A stretch of DNA of 64,000 nt from Streptomyces sp. TLI_053. Its GTDB lineage: Bacteria; Actinomycetota; Actinomycetes; Streptomycetales; Streptomycetaceae. Positions 7,123-15,631 of this stretch are shown here, in pieces (within the stretch, counting starts at the first letter, position 1; each line of letters starts with the position of its first letter). The notes under the pieces are model-generated. The model made no database searches and had not been told where the DNA came from. It worked only from the letters and a program-made list of their open reading frames with translations. Both the position numbers and the translations under genes were made by a program. The DNA lies in the NCBI RefSeq assembly GCF_900105395.1, contig NZ_LT629775.1, positions 744,001-808,000 on the forward strand. Reading direction: 5' to 3'.

Positions 7123-9948
7123 TCAGCCGGCGGCGGCTCCCGGTGGCGCCTTGGTCCCGGTGGCCGTGAGCTCGGCCGCACTGGTCCAGGGCCCCCGGCC
7201 GCCCGCCTCGCTCAGGACCCGCAGGCGCAGGTAGCGGCCGGAGGCGGCGGTGAAGGACACCTGTTGCGCGGCGGCCGTGTCGGCGAAGGAGCCGGTGGCC
7301 ACCGGGCTGCCCCAGGTGGTGGCGCTGTCGGAGACGTAGACCTCGTACCGGCCGATCCGGCCGTTGACGCCGCCGTCCTGCCGGGGCAGCTGGCCGAGGC
7401 CGTCGACGGCGTAGCGCGCGCCGAGGTCGATCCGGATCTCGTGCGGCAGCGGGGCGGCGCCGCCCGACCACTTGGTGTGCCAGATCGTCGCGGGGTTGCC
7501 GTCGATCGCGTTGGTGGCGGCGCCGTTCTCGCCCGCGGTCTCCTCGCTGTCGGCGCCGAGGACCTTCCAGCCGGTCTGCGGGATCGGCTCGGACCTCGTG
7601 CCGACCGGGGTCCCGGGCGCCGCGGTGATGCCGGAGGCGGTCACGGTGAACGCCCCGGACCGGCTGCCGGCCTTGATCCACAGCACCCCGGCGCGGTCGG
7701 CCGGGTCGTAGTACCAACCGCTGCTCGCGCTGTCGTAGGCGGCCTTTCCGGCGAGAGCGGGCAGCGGCGCCCCGCCGACCGAGACCGAGGTGGGCGCGGT
7801 CGCGCTGTGCACGGTGAACTCGTAGCCGCGCTCGGCGGCCTTCCCGGTGTAACTGCCCTCCGCCGCACCGACGCTGATCACGGCGTCCCCCCGGCCGGTG
7901 GCCGGCGCGTGCACGTCCACCCGCTGCCGGGCGTAGGCGCCGTTCTGGTACGCCCGGGTCACCCCGTCGTCCTCGTAGAGGCTGAAGGCGGAGTCGCCGC
8001 GCGGGTACACGTCGTAGGTCAGGGTGGAGACGGCCTTCTCACCGGTGTAGTTCATCTGCGGCCACATCGGGACGATCGCGCCCGCGCGGACGAACAGCGG
8101 CAGGGTGTCGAGCGGGGCGGCGTAGCCGTCCAGCCAGCCGGGGCCCTGGTAGACCTTGCCGGTCCAGTAGTCGGTCCAGCTGCCGGCCGGCAGGTAGATC
8201 CCGTTGCGGACGGCGGTGTCGCTGACGACCGGTGCTACCAGGAAGGAGTCGCCGGCCATGAACTCGCCGGAGGTGGCGTTGCCCCGGGCCACCGGGTCGT
8301 CCGGGTACTCCAGCACCAGGGCCCGGGTGGAGGGCACGCCGGTCTCGTTGGCGGTCCGGCCCATGGTGTAGAGGTAGGGCATCAGCCGCATCTTGAGCTG
8401 CAGGTACTTGCGGTTGATCGACGCGTACGGTTCGGCGAACCGCCACGGCTGCTTGTCCTGGTACCCGGCCGAGGGGTTGGTGGCGCCCCAGCCGGACATG
8501 GTCATGAACGCCGGGGTGAAGGCCTTCCACTGGAGGTCGCGGACGTAGGTCTGCGGGCTCCCGCCGAAGATGCCGTCGATGTCGCCGGAGGCGTAGTTGA
8601 GACCGGAGAGTCCGGCGCCCGCGATCGAGGGGACGTGCCAGCGCATGGCGTCCCAGGTGCCGCTGGTGTCGCCGGTCCAGACGACCGCGTTGCGCTGGGT
8701 GCCGGCCCAGCCGTCGACTGTCCAGACGAAGCGGCGGGCGTCGGAGTTGTCCTCGATGCCCGCGACCGCCTGCTTCACCCCGTCGAAGGCGTACTTGTAG
8801 CCGCTGCCGATCCAGGCCACGTCGGTCTTCACGGCGCGGGAGCCGGCCGTGCCGACCTCCTGGTCGATGCCGGAGAGGCCGGTGGAGGTCCACAGTCCGG
8901 TCCGGAAGCCCTTCTCGTTCAGGGCGGCGACGGTGGACGGCAGTTGGGTGTAGCCGCAGCCGTAGCCGTCGTTGGGCAGGATCCAGCCCGAGGGCATGTC
9001 GGCGGCGCGGGCGTCGGCGGCGTAGCCGACCACGTCGGGCGTGGTCCGGTGACGGGCGCGGTTGTGGTCGCCCTGGTAGTCCGGGTTGGAGGCGTTGAAG
9101 CAGTCGGCGTTGCCGAGTTCCAGGCCCCACATCGGCGCCAGGAACGGCTTGCCGGTGACGTCGGTGTAGCCGTCGAGCACGTCCTTGAGCGAGCTGCCGG
9201 CGAAGTACCAGGCGTCGAAGCGCTTCTCGTCGTGGCTCAGCGCGGTCGGGGCGCGGAAGTCGTACGAGCCGGGTGCCCAGGTGTTGCGCATGACGCCGTA
9301 GCCGTTGGTGGACATGTAGAACGGGGCCGGGCTGGCGTTGGTGCCCTCGGTCCACTTGTTGGAGACCGCGACCGGGACGGTCCGGTCGCGCAGGGCCCAC
9401 TCGCCGAGGTGCAGTCCGGTGCCGTAGAACTGCTCGTCCGCGGAGCGGCCGAGGTACTGGGTGGTGCGGCCGGCGCTCCAGCTGGTCGGCTGGGACTCCG
9501 CCCACACCAGGGTGGTGTCGTCGGCCCGGTAGAGCGCGAAGGTCAGCGGCTTCTTGTTGATCCGCAGGCTGATGGCGGGGGTGCCGATCCGCCAGTACGC
9601 GCCGGCGTCGGTGAGGGTGGCGCCGACCGTGCCGAAGGAGGTGGTGGTCGCGAGGTCGGAACCGGCCGGGTCGTCGGTGAAGGAGCCGTCCGGCGAGAGC
9701 CAGATCCGGAACACGTCGGCGCGGGCCACGACGATCCGGACGGCGGCGGCGCTGGACGTCCGGACGGTGAAGGTGTCACCGGCGCGGGTGACGGAGGCTG
9801 CGTTCCCGGCGGTCGCGGCCCGGGCCGGAAGGGCCGGGCCGAGCGCGGTCAGCAGGGCTCCGAGCAGGGTCAGGATCATGGCGGCGGCCGTCCGGCGGTG
9901 GCGGACGGCCCGTGGTCGGCGGGTGGGGGGAGCGGCGGCAGAGCTCAC
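7123..9948 (-). CDS. Secreted GH31 glycoside hydrolase with discoidin module; candidate alpha-N-acetylgalactosaminidase
   Basis: A 941-residue exported glycosidase. Residues 1-45 are a long, basic signal peptide. The GH31 region follows, with the nucleophile Asp in KTDVAWIGSGY (about D376) and acid/base Asp in WTGDTSGTW (about D427). C-terminal beta domains and an F5/8 C (CBM32-like) module (about residues 800-930) follow. The nucleophile motif is not the WIDMNE form of alpha-glucosidases. Known GH31 members with alpha-N-acetylgalactosaminidase activity diverge in this way, and the amino-sugar genes next door fit that activity, but this is inference. GTG 9948 is preferred over an earlier in-frame ATG because AGGAGG lies 7 nt upstream. 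A shared direct-repeat site lies 130 bp upstream. Confidence 0.88.
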   Translation of the reverse strand: MSSAAAPPTRRPRAVRHRRTAAAMILTLLGALLTALGPALPARAATAGNAASVTRAGDTFTVRTSSAAAVRIVVARADVFRIWLSPDGSFTDDPAGSDLATTTSFGTVGATLTDAGAYWRIGTPAISLRINKKPLTFALYRADDTTLVWAESQPTSWSAGRTTQYLGRSADEQFYGTGLHLGEWALRDRTVPVAVSNKWTEGTNASPAPFYMSTNGYGVMRNTWAPGSYDFRAPTALSHDEKRFDAWYFAGSSLKDVLDGYTDVTGKPFLAPMWGLELGNADCFNASNPDYQGDHNRARHRTTPDVVGYAADARAADMPSGWILPNDGYGCGYTQLPSTVAALNEKGFRTGLWTSTGLSGIDQEVGTAGSRAVKTDVAWIGSGYKYAFDGVKQAVAGIEDNSDARRFVWTVDGWAGTQRNAVVWTGDTSGTWDAMRWHVPSIAGAGLSGLNYASGDIDGIFGGSPQTYVRDLQWKAFTPAFMTMSGWGATNPSAGYQDKQPWRFAEPYASINRKYLQLKMRLMPYLYTMGRTANETGVPSTRALVLEYPDDPVARGNATSGEFMAGDSFLVAPVVSDTAVRNGIYLPAGSWTDYWTGKVYQGPGWLDGYAAPLDTLPLFVRAGAIVPMWPQMNYTGEKAVSTLTYDVYPRGDSAFSLYEDDGVTRAYQNGAYARQRVDVHAPATGRGDAVISVGAAEGSYTGKAAERGYEFTVHSATAPTSVSVGGAPLPALAGKAAYDSASSGWYYDPADRAGVLWIKAGSRSGAFTVTASGITAAPGTPVGTRSEPIPQTGWKVLGADSEETAGENGAATNAIDGNPATIWHTKWSGGAAPLPHEIRIDLGARYAVDGLGQLPRQDGGVNGRIGRYEVYVSDSATTWGSPVATGSFADTAAAQQVSFTAASGRYLRLRVLSEAGGRGPWTSAAELTATGTKAPPGAAAG

Positions 9949-10076
9949 GCTGTCCTCCTGGGGAGGGAGTGAGGAAGGCCCGCGCGTCGATGGGGCCGCA
10001 GGCCGGGGAGGGCGGTGCCCCGCCATGACAGCAAGGTTCATGACATGTCGTCAAGTGCTTGAACTAAGGGTTTTTC

Positions 10077-10092
10077 GAGCATTATTGAGCAG
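10077..10092. promoter_or_regulatory. Direct-repeat operator candidate upstream of GH31
   Basis: GAGCATTATTGAGCAG contains GAGCA twice with 10-bp spacing (10077-10081 and 10087-10091) in an AT-rich island. The same layout recurs near 11200, 13756 and 14059. A related half-site (TTCAAGCACTTGA on the minus strand) lies at 10050-10062. DeoR-family proteins often bind direct repeats, so the nearby DeoR regulator is the proposed binder. Confidence 0.5.
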
Positions 10093-10138
10093 ACATTTGC
10101 ATACCGCGAGCAGGCCGGGCGGCGCCGTAACGCCCGGC

Positions 10139-10172
10139 GGCCCCTGCGGACCGCGACGGTCCGACAGGGGCC
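10139..10172 (-). terminator. Terminator of the SIS-domain gene
   Basis: The sequence GGCCCCTG-CGGACCG pairs with CGGTCCG-A-CAGGGGCC, a stem of 8 plus 7 bp with one bulged base and a 3-nt loop. It is downstream of the minus-strand SIS gene and upstream of the GH31 promoter region, so it probably insulates the two units. Confidence 0.6.
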
Positions 10173-10305
10173 GGAGGTCCGGCCGACGGGCCGGTGGGGA
10201 CCTAGCGCGTCGCCCGGCGACCTCCCTCCGAGGGCGGCACCCGGTGCACGGCCGACGTCCCGGACGGGGCGGCGACGGCCGGGCCGGGACGACCGAGCGG
10301 GGCGG

Positions 10306-11178
10306 TCACGGCCGGTCCAGCACGATCGAGCGGGTCAGATTGCGCGGTCGGTCCGGGTCGAGGCCGAGGGAGACCGCCACCTCGACGGCCAGCCGCTGGG
10401 CCCGCACCAGGTCGGCGAGCGGATCCAGCGGGGAGACCGAGACGGTGGCACCCAGGGCCCGGACCTCGCCCTCCAGTCCGGCGGGCGGGGCGCCGAAGAA
10501 CCAGACGGCGCTGGTCGGCGCGGTGACGCTGACCGGACCGTGGCGGTACTCCATCGCCGGGTAGGACTCGGCCCAGGAGTACGAGGCCTCGCGCACCTTG
10601 AGCGCCGCCTCGTGGGCGAGGCCGCAGGTCCACCCGGCCCCGAGGAAGGTGAACTGCCTTGCCGCGGCGGCCCCTTCGGGCAACGTCTGGGCCAGCGCCA
10701 GTTCGGCCTGGGCCGGCAGGTCGGCGGGGGCGAGCCCGAGCCGGGCGCGCAGCAGGACCAGCGCGGTGGTGGCGAACCGGGTCTGCACCACGGACCGCTC
10801 GTCGGCGAAGTCCAGCACCACCAGGGAGCGGGCCGCACCGGCGACCGGGGTCGCGCCGTCGGCGGTGACGGCGACGGTCTCGCCCGAGCTCACCCGCCCG
10901 AGCGCCTCGACGACCTCGGTCGTGGTGCCGGAGCGGGTGATCGCCAGCACCCGGTCGTAGCGCCGCCGGTGGGGGAACTCCGAGGCCGCGAAGGCGTCGG
11001 TCTCCCCCAGTCCGGCGCCCTCCCGGAGGGCGGCGTAGGCCTGCGCCATGTACAGCGAGGTGCCGCAGCCGATCACCGCCACCCGCTCGCCCGGCTCCGG
11101 CAGCCCCCGGGGCGTCAGCTCGAGTGCGCGCCGCCAGCAGTCGGGTTGACTGGCGATCTCCGCGTCCACATGGCTCAT
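10306..11178 (-). CDS. SIS-domain sugar-phosphate enzyme (AgaS/GlmS-isomerase-like)
   Basis: A 290-residue protein with two SIS domains as in the isomerase half of GlmS and in AgaS. SIS 1 has VIGCGTSLYMAQAY and ITRSGTTTEV phosphosugar-binding loops; SIS 2 has FLGAGWTCGLAHEAALKVREASY and PMEYRHGPVS-like AMEYRHGPVS. No glutaminase domain is present, so it is likely a deaminase/isomerase acting on galactosamine-6-P or glucosamine-6-P in the cytoplasm, releasing ammonia. It sits directly downstream of the NagA-type deacetylase gene on the same strand but has its own direct-repeat site. ATG 11178 has GGAGGAC upstream. Confidence 0.85.
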   Translation of the reverse strand: MSHVDAEIASQPDCWRRALELTPRGLPEPGERVAVIGCGTSLYMAQAYAALREGAGLGETDAFAASEFPHRRRYDRVLAITRSGTTTEVVEALGRVSSGETVAVTADGATPVAGAARSLVVLDFADERSVVQTRFATTALVLLRARLGLAPADLPAQAELALAQTLPEGAAAARQFTFLGAGWTCGLAHEAALKVREASYSWAESYPAMEYRHGPVSVTAPTSAVWFFGAPPAGLEGEVRALGATVSVSPLDPLADLVRAQRLAVEVAVSLGLDPDRPRNLTRSIVLDRP

Positions 11179-11199
11179 GACTGTCCTCCAGGCAGAGTC

Positions 11200-11214
11200 T
11201 GCTCGAATATGCTT
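11200..11214. promoter_or_regulatory. Direct-repeat operator candidate upstream of SIS gene
   Basis: Read on the minus strand this is AAGCATATTCGAGCA, two RAGCA boxes spaced 10 bp, 22 nt before the SIS gene start. It matches the arrangement at 10077 and 14059. Confidence 0.5.
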
Positions 11215-11305
11215 AATCTATAGACCCAGGAGCCAGTTTTGCGCAATATCGATCACCAATGTGCAACCCGCACCGTCCGACCGCCCCTTCGCCTGCGGCG
11301 GGAGG

Positions 11306-12478
11306 TCAGGCGGTGGTGATCGGGGCGAAGCGGTCGCCGCCGGTGATCCACTCGCCGCGGCGCATGACGGCGACCAGGTCGTAGCCGGTGGAGTCGACGA
11401 CGACGAGGTCGGCGAGCTTGCCGGTCTCCAGGGTGCCGACCCGGTCGGCGAGGCCGAGCAGCCGGGCCGGGACGGTGCAGAGCGACTCCACGGCCTGGTT
11501 CAGGCTGAGGCCGCTGACCGTGAGGCAGCGGCGGAACGCCCGGTCCAGCGTGAGGGTCGATCCGGCGATGGAGCTGCCGTCGGTGAGCATCGCCACGCCG
11601 TCCTTGACCTCGACCTGGAGCGGGCCGAGGGGGTAGAGGCCGTCGCCCATGCCGGCGGCGCCCATGGCGTCGGTGACGAGGGCGACCCGGGAGGCGCCGG
11701 CGGTGCCGTAGGCGAGGTCGAGCACGGAGGGGTGGAGGTGGACGCCGTCGTTGATGAGTTCGACGGTGACCCGCTCGTCCTCCAGCAGGGCCACGATCGG
11801 GCCGGGGGCGCGGTGGGCGATGCCGGGCATGGCGTTGAAGAGGTGGGTGGCGACGGTGGCGCCGGCGCCGATCGCCTCCAGGGTGCGGGCGTAGTCGGAG
11901 TCGGTGTGGCCGACGGCGGCGATGACGCCGAGGTCGGCGAGCATCCGCACCGAGTCGAGGCCGCCGGGGAGTTCGGGGGCGAGGGTGACCATCCTCGCGT
12001 GGCCGCGGGCGGCGTCGACGAGCTTGCGGACCAGTGCCGGGTCGGGGTCGCGCAGCAGGTCGGGGCGGTGGGCGCCGCAGCGGTTGTGCGAGATGAACGG
12101 GCCCTCGAAGTGGACGCCGGCCACCACGCCGTCCTCGGCGAGTTCGGAGAGGACGGCGGCCTGGCGGGCCAGGTCGTCGATCTCGCCGGTGACGGTGGAG
12201 GCGACGGTGGTGGTGGTGCCGTGCTCGAGGTGGGTGCGGGCGGCGCGCAGGGCCTCCTCGGCGATGCCGGAGGCGTAGGAGGCGCCGCCGCCGCCGTGGA
12301 CGTGCAGGTCGACGAAGCCGGGCACCACGGTGTACCCGGTCAGGTCGAGGTCGCCGGGGGTGGCGGTGCCGCCCAGGCCGACGATGGCCGTCCCCCCGAT
12401 CGAGAGCCGGCCGTTCTCGACGACGCCGCCGGGCAGGACCAGCCGGGCGCCGGACAGTGCGAGTCGGTCCGCGGTCAC
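11306..12478 (-). CDS. nagA: N-acetylglucosamine/galactosamine-6-phosphate deacetylase
   Basis: A 390-residue amidohydrolase-fold enzyme that removes acetate from N-acetylhexosamine-6-phosphate. Visible motifs are the DLHVHGGGG metal region, the metal-ligand Glu in HFEGPF, GHTDSD, THLFNAM and the catalytic Asp in TDAMGAAGM. GTG 12478 is selected because GGAGGTGACC lies just upstream and the protein then begins at the family's usual N-terminus. With the SIS enzyme it would give fructose-6-P or tagatose-6-P. Given the neighbours it may be an AgaA-type enzyme for GalNAc-6-P; sequence alone cannot separate the two. No sugar kinase is present in the locus. Confidence 0.9.
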   Translation of the reverse strand: MTADRLALSGARLVLPGGVVENGRLSIGGTAIVGLGGTATPGDLDLTGYTVVPGFVDLHVHGGGGASYASGIAEEALRAARTHLEHGTTTTVASTVTGEIDDLARQAAVLSELAEDGVVAGVHFEGPFISHNRCGAHRPDLLRDPDPALVRKLVDAARGHARMVTLAPELPGGLDSVRMLADLGVIAAVGHTDSDYARTLEAIGAGATVATHLFNAMPGIAHRAPGPIVALLEDERVTVELINDGVHLHPSVLDLAYGTAGASRVALVTDAMGAAGMGDGLYPLGPLQVEVKDGVAMLTDGSSIAGSTLTLDRAFRRCLTVSGLSLNQAVESLCTVPARLLGLADRVGTLETGKLADLVVVDSTGYDLVAVMRRGEWITGGDRFAPITTA

Positions 12479-12571
12479 GCGGTCACCTCCGGGAAGAGGA
12501 CGCGGTCCACCACCCTCCCGCCCCACCGGTCTGATCGTGGCAACGGGCGGCGGTCGGCAGCGCGCGTCGAT

Positions 12572-12596
12572 CGAATTTGTTCGCTGTACCGGGTAC
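12572..12596. promoter_or_regulatory. Two short palindromes between nagA and the DeoR gene
   Basis: CGAATTTGTTCG (12572-12583) and GTACCGGGTAC (12586-12596) lie side by side in the divergent promoter region. They may be operator or promoter elements for nagA and the regulator. The direct-repeat motif seen elsewhere in the locus is not clear here. Confidence 0.3.
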
Positions 12597-12732
12597 TTTA
12601 ATCAGTTCCGAGCATCTTGCCCCCAGGGCCGACTTGTCGGATACCTGCCGCCCTGCCAGCACCGAAGCCCCGTTCTCCGCTCCCCCGAGGCGCCGCTGCG
12701 GTACGGACCAAGCCTCGTCTAGACTCCCCGAC

Positions 12733-13491
12733 ATGCTCAAAGCTGACCGGACCGCCAAGATCCTCGCTCATGTCACCGAAGCGGGGAGCGCCGACGTGCA
12801 CGCGCTGGCGGAGCTGCTGGGCGTCTCCACCGCGACGGTCCGCCGCGACCTCCAGGAGCTGCACGACCAGGGCCTGCTGCACCGCACCCGCGGCGGCGCC
12901 GTGACCGGCACCGTCAATCTGGAGCTTCCGCTGCGGCACCGGCACGGCAAGCGGCAGGCCGAGAAGCGCCGGATCGCCCTGGCCGCCGAACGCCTGGTGC
13001 CGGAGGGCGCCGTGGTCGGCCTGACCGGCGGCACGACCACCAGCGAGCTCGCCCGGGTGCTCGCCGAGCGCGGCGGGGTCACCATCGTGACCAACGCGGT
13101 CAACATCGCCGCCGACCTGATCGTCCGGCCGGAGATCCGCCTGGTGGTGGTCGGCGGCATCGCGCGGTCGGCCAGCTACGAGCTGGTCGGGCCGGCCGCC
13201 GAGCGGATGCTCTCGCAGTACCACCTGGACGTCGCGTTCATCGGCGTCGACGGCCTCACCGCCGGCGAGGGCTGCACCACGCACGACGAGATGGAGGCCC
13301 ACACCGACCAGGCCTTCCTGCGCAGCGCCGCGCGCGGCGTCGTCCTGGCGGACAGCAGCAAGGTCGGGCTGGTGACCTTCGCCGCGATCTGCCCGCTGAC
13401 GGACATCCACGACCTGGTCACCGACGACGGGCTGACCGGCGCGCAGGAGAAGGCCGTCACCGGTTGCGGCGTGCGGGTGCTCCGCGCCTGA
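12733..13491 (+). CDS. DeoR-family sugar regulator
   Basis: A 252-residue DeoR/GlpR-type repressor. Residues 6-60 are a winged helix (LLGVSTATVRRDLQELHDQGLLHRTRGGAV, the hallmark DeoR signature). The rest is the sugar-phosphate isomerase-like sensor domain (GLTGGTTTSELA, TNAVNIAADL, VVVGGIARSASYELVGP, FIGVDGL, ADSSKVG). Family members sense a phosphorylated sugar. The frame is open upstream, but ATG 12733 is where the winged helix begins. It is divergent from nagA and lies between the catabolic genes and the transporter, so it is the likely local regulator. Confidence 0.9.
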   Translation: MLKADRTAKILAHVTEAGSADVHALAELLGVSTATVRRDLQELHDQGLLHRTRGGAVTGTVNLELPLRHRHGKRQAEKRRIALAAERLVPEGAVVGLTGGTTTSELARVLAERGGVTIVTNAVNIAADLIVRPEIRLVVVGGIARSASYELVGPAAERMLSQYHLDVAFIGVDGLTAGEGCTTHDEMEAHTDQAFLRSAARGVVLADSSKVGLVTFAAICPLTDIHDLVTDDGLTGAQEKAVTGCGVRVLRA

Positions 13492-13624
13492 CCCCGGGCG
13501 CCCGGGCGACCGTCCGGACCCGGCCGGCCCCGGCCCCCGGCCCCGTACCCCCACCCCGCCCGCTCCGATCCCGTCGGCCCCCGGCCCGGACCCGCGACCG
13601 CCCTCGGCCGATCGCCGGGGGCTT

Positions 13625-13690
13625 CGTGCACGACCGGGGTGCACACGACCGGGATGCACACGTCCGGGGCGCGCACGCCCGGGACCGCAT
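13625..13690 (+). repeat. Short tandem repeats of about 15 bp (GTGCACACGACCGGG-like)
   Basis: Four imperfect units (TGCACGACCGGGG, TGCACACGACCGGGA, TGCACACGTCCGGGG, CGCACGCCCGGGAC) occur in tandem. This lies in the 741-bp gene-free stretch between the DeoR gene and the binding-protein gene. That stretch also contains GC-rich hairpin-prone sequence (13500-13620) and two direct-repeat sites listed separately. Function of the repeats is unknown. Confidence 0.65.
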
Positions 13691-13755
13691 GTCCGCGAGC
13701 GCATTCCAAGATCGCACATGCCGACGTGCACGCCCCGTGCTTTTGCACCCCTTGC

Positions 13756-13771
13756 AAACAAAATTGAGCAG
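13756..13771. promoter_or_regulatory. Imperfect direct-repeat site in DeoR-transporter spacer
   Basis: AAACAAAATTGAGCAG has one perfect GAGCA box (13766-13770) with AAACA 10 bp upstream, one mismatch from RAGCA. It follows TTGCA boxes at 13743 and 13752 in an AT-rich island. It resembles the site at 10077 in its ATTGAGCAG core. Confidence 0.35.
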
Positions 13772-14058
13772 AGGGCCGCGCCGCACTCCACGGCCCGCCC
13801 GCCGGCCCGCACCGGGCCCTGCGCCCAGCGGTCGACGCGATCCCCCGCCGACCGGACCCCGAGCCCGTTCGATCGCTCCGACCAGGCAGAACAACAGATC
13901 TGACGGATCGTCGGAGCTGTCCGCCGGGAGCGGGCGAACCGTCCGGCAGGCGGCACGTCCGCAACGGTCCGGTAACAGCAACTAGACCGCCCGGCGCCCC
14001 TCGTGAATACTTCCGTGAGCAACGGGCACTTCACATTTGCGCAAACCTGGCTGTCTTC

Positions 14059-14074
14059 AAGCACAATCAAGCAG
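14059..14074. promoter_or_regulatory. Direct-repeat operator candidate upstream of transporter operon
   Basis: AAGCACAATCAAGCAG has AAGCA twice, 10 bp apart, 160 nt before the binding-protein start. The TTTGCGCAAA palindrome lies just upstream (14036-14045). The layout matches the sites at 10077 and 11200. Confidence 0.5.
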
Positions 14075-14232
14075 CCATGGCCGTTGCGGCCCGTTCGACA
14101 GCCGGCAGGTGCACCGAGCGGCGGCCTCCCCCAGCCCCCGCGACGCACCGGTGCGGTGCTCGGCTTCTGCACTCCCAGGAACGAACCCCCGCCCCCGGGC
14201 CCGGGTTCGCAGGACGAAGGCGGTACACGGCC

Positions 14233-15501
14233 ATGAACAAGCGGCTCCTCGGCATCCCCCTGTTGTGCGCCACCGCGGCGCTGACGCTCACCGCGTGCGG
14301 CAGCGGCGGATCCAGCGGCTCCGACGGCGGGAACGTCACCCTCAAGCTGGTCGCGGCCGACTACGGCGACAAGGCCTCCAACAGCTCCAAGGGCTACTGG
14401 GACGGCGTCGCCGCCGCCTTCACCGCGGCCCACCCGGACATCAAGGTCGACGTCCAGGTCATCAACTGGAACGACATCGACAGCCAGGTCAAGACCATGA
14501 TCCAGAGCGGGAACGTCCCCGACGTCCTGCAGACCGGCGGCTACGCCGACAAGGTCGCGGACGACCTCCTCTACAAGGCCGAGGACGTGCTCTCCACCGC
14601 GACCAGGGCCAATCTGATCGCCACCTTCGCCGACGCCGGCAAGGTCAAGGACACCCAGTACGGCATCCCGTTCGTCTCCTCCGCCCGCGCCTTCTTCTAC
14701 AACAAGGCCCTGTTCCAGCAGGCCGGCATCGCCCAGCCCCCCACCACCTGGGACGAACTCAAGGCCGACGCCGAGAAGATCAAGGCGAAGGTGCCGGGCG
14801 TCGTCCCCTACGCCCTGCCGCTGGGACCGGAGGAGGCCCAGGGCGAAAGCATGATCTGGGAGCTCGGCAACGGCGGCGGCCACACCGACCGCAGCGGCGC
14901 CTACACCATCGACAGCCCGGCCAACGTCGGCACCTTCAGCTGGCTGAAGGCCGACCTCGTGCAGCCGGGCCTGACGTACGCCAACCCGGCCACCACCGAC
15001 CGCAAGACCGCCTTCGCCGACTTCGCCGCCGGCAAGACCGCCATGCTCAACGGCCACCCCTCGCTGATCTCCATGGCCACCGAGGGCAAGGTCGACTACG
15101 GCGTGGCGCCCATCCCCGGCAAGAACGGGCCCCTCAAGTCCACCCTGGGCGTGGCGGACTGGACCATGGCGTTCAAGAAGAACGGCCACGCGGCGCAGAT
15201 CAGGACCTTCCTCGACTTCGCGTACGCGAAGGAGAACACCCTCAAGTTCGTCGAGACCTACAACCTGATGCCCGTCACCCAGGACACCCTGAAGGAGATG
15301 AGCACGGGCGGCAAGCACAAGGACCTCGAGCCCTTCTTCGCCCTGCTGCCCGGCGCCGCCTTCTACCCTCTGGGCGACACCGCCTGGGACGCGGTCTCCG
15401 CCGAGCTCAAGAAGGGCATCGGCTCCGCCGTCGCCGACGACCCCGCGAAGGTCCTGGGCGACCTGCAGAAGAAGGCCCAGGCCGCGGTCGCAGGCAAGTA
15501 G
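14233..15501 (+). CDS. Sugar ABC transporter substrate-binding lipoprotein
   Basis: A 422-residue extracellular solute-binding protein of the carbohydrate type. The signal peptide ends in a lipobox LTAC with Cys at about residue 21, followed by a Gly/Ser linker, so it is membrane-anchored. Family-typical features include an HPDIKVDVQVINWNDI-like block and PDVLQTGGY. ATG 14233 begins the signal peptide; the upstream in-frame extension would block export. It heads an operon with two permeases. Given its neighbours the substrate is probably an amino sugar or a glycan fragment released by the GH31 enzyme (inference). Confidence 0.9.
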   Translation: MNKRLLGIPLLCATAALTLTACGSGGSSGSDGGNVTLKLVAADYGDKASNSSKGYWDGVAAAFTAAHPDIKVDVQVINWNDIDSQVKTMIQSGNVPDVLQTGGYADKVADDLLYKAEDVLSTATRANLIATFADAGKVKDTQYGIPFVSSARAFFYNKALFQQAGIAQPPTTWDELKADAEKIKAKVPGVVPYALPLGPEEAQGESMIWELGNGGGHTDRSGAYTIDSPANVGTFSWLKADLVQPGLTYANPATTDRKTAFADFAAGKTAMLNGHPSLISMATEGKVDYGVAPIPGKNGPLKSTLGVADWTMAFKKNGHAAQIRTFLDFAYAKENTLKFVETYNLMPVTQDTLKEMSTGGKHKDLEPFFALLPGAAFYPLGDTAWDAVSAELKKGIGSAVADDPAKVLGDLQKKAQAAVAGK

Positions 15502-15563
15502 TCCGCCCGCTCCCCAGGTTCCACGGCAGCGCATCTGCCGCACCCGCGGTTCCCGCCGCACCC

Positions 15564-15599
15564 GCCGGGCGGCGCGCGCCCTCCCGCGCGCCGCCCGGC
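15564..15599 (+). terminator. Intra-operon hairpin, 15-bp perfect stem
   Basis: GCCGGGCGGCGCGCG (15564-15578) pairs exactly with 15585-15599 around a 6-nt loop, without a T-run. It lies between the binding-protein gene and the permeases. Such hairpins stabilise or partly terminate the mRNA so the binding protein is made in excess; this role is inferred. Confidence 0.6.
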
Positions 15600-15631
15600 C
15601 GGCGGGGCCCACACGCCCGGAAGGCACCCTC

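Noticed and set aside
11179..12732. DasR-type (ACTGGTCTAGACCAGT-like) operator near nagA
   Set aside because: No matching palindrome was seen; the local direct repeats and DeoR gene suggest different control.
14077..14232. Upstream ATG extending the binding protein by 52 residues
   Set aside because: It would place a charged, low-complexity tail before the lipoprotein signal peptide and overlaps the operator candidate.
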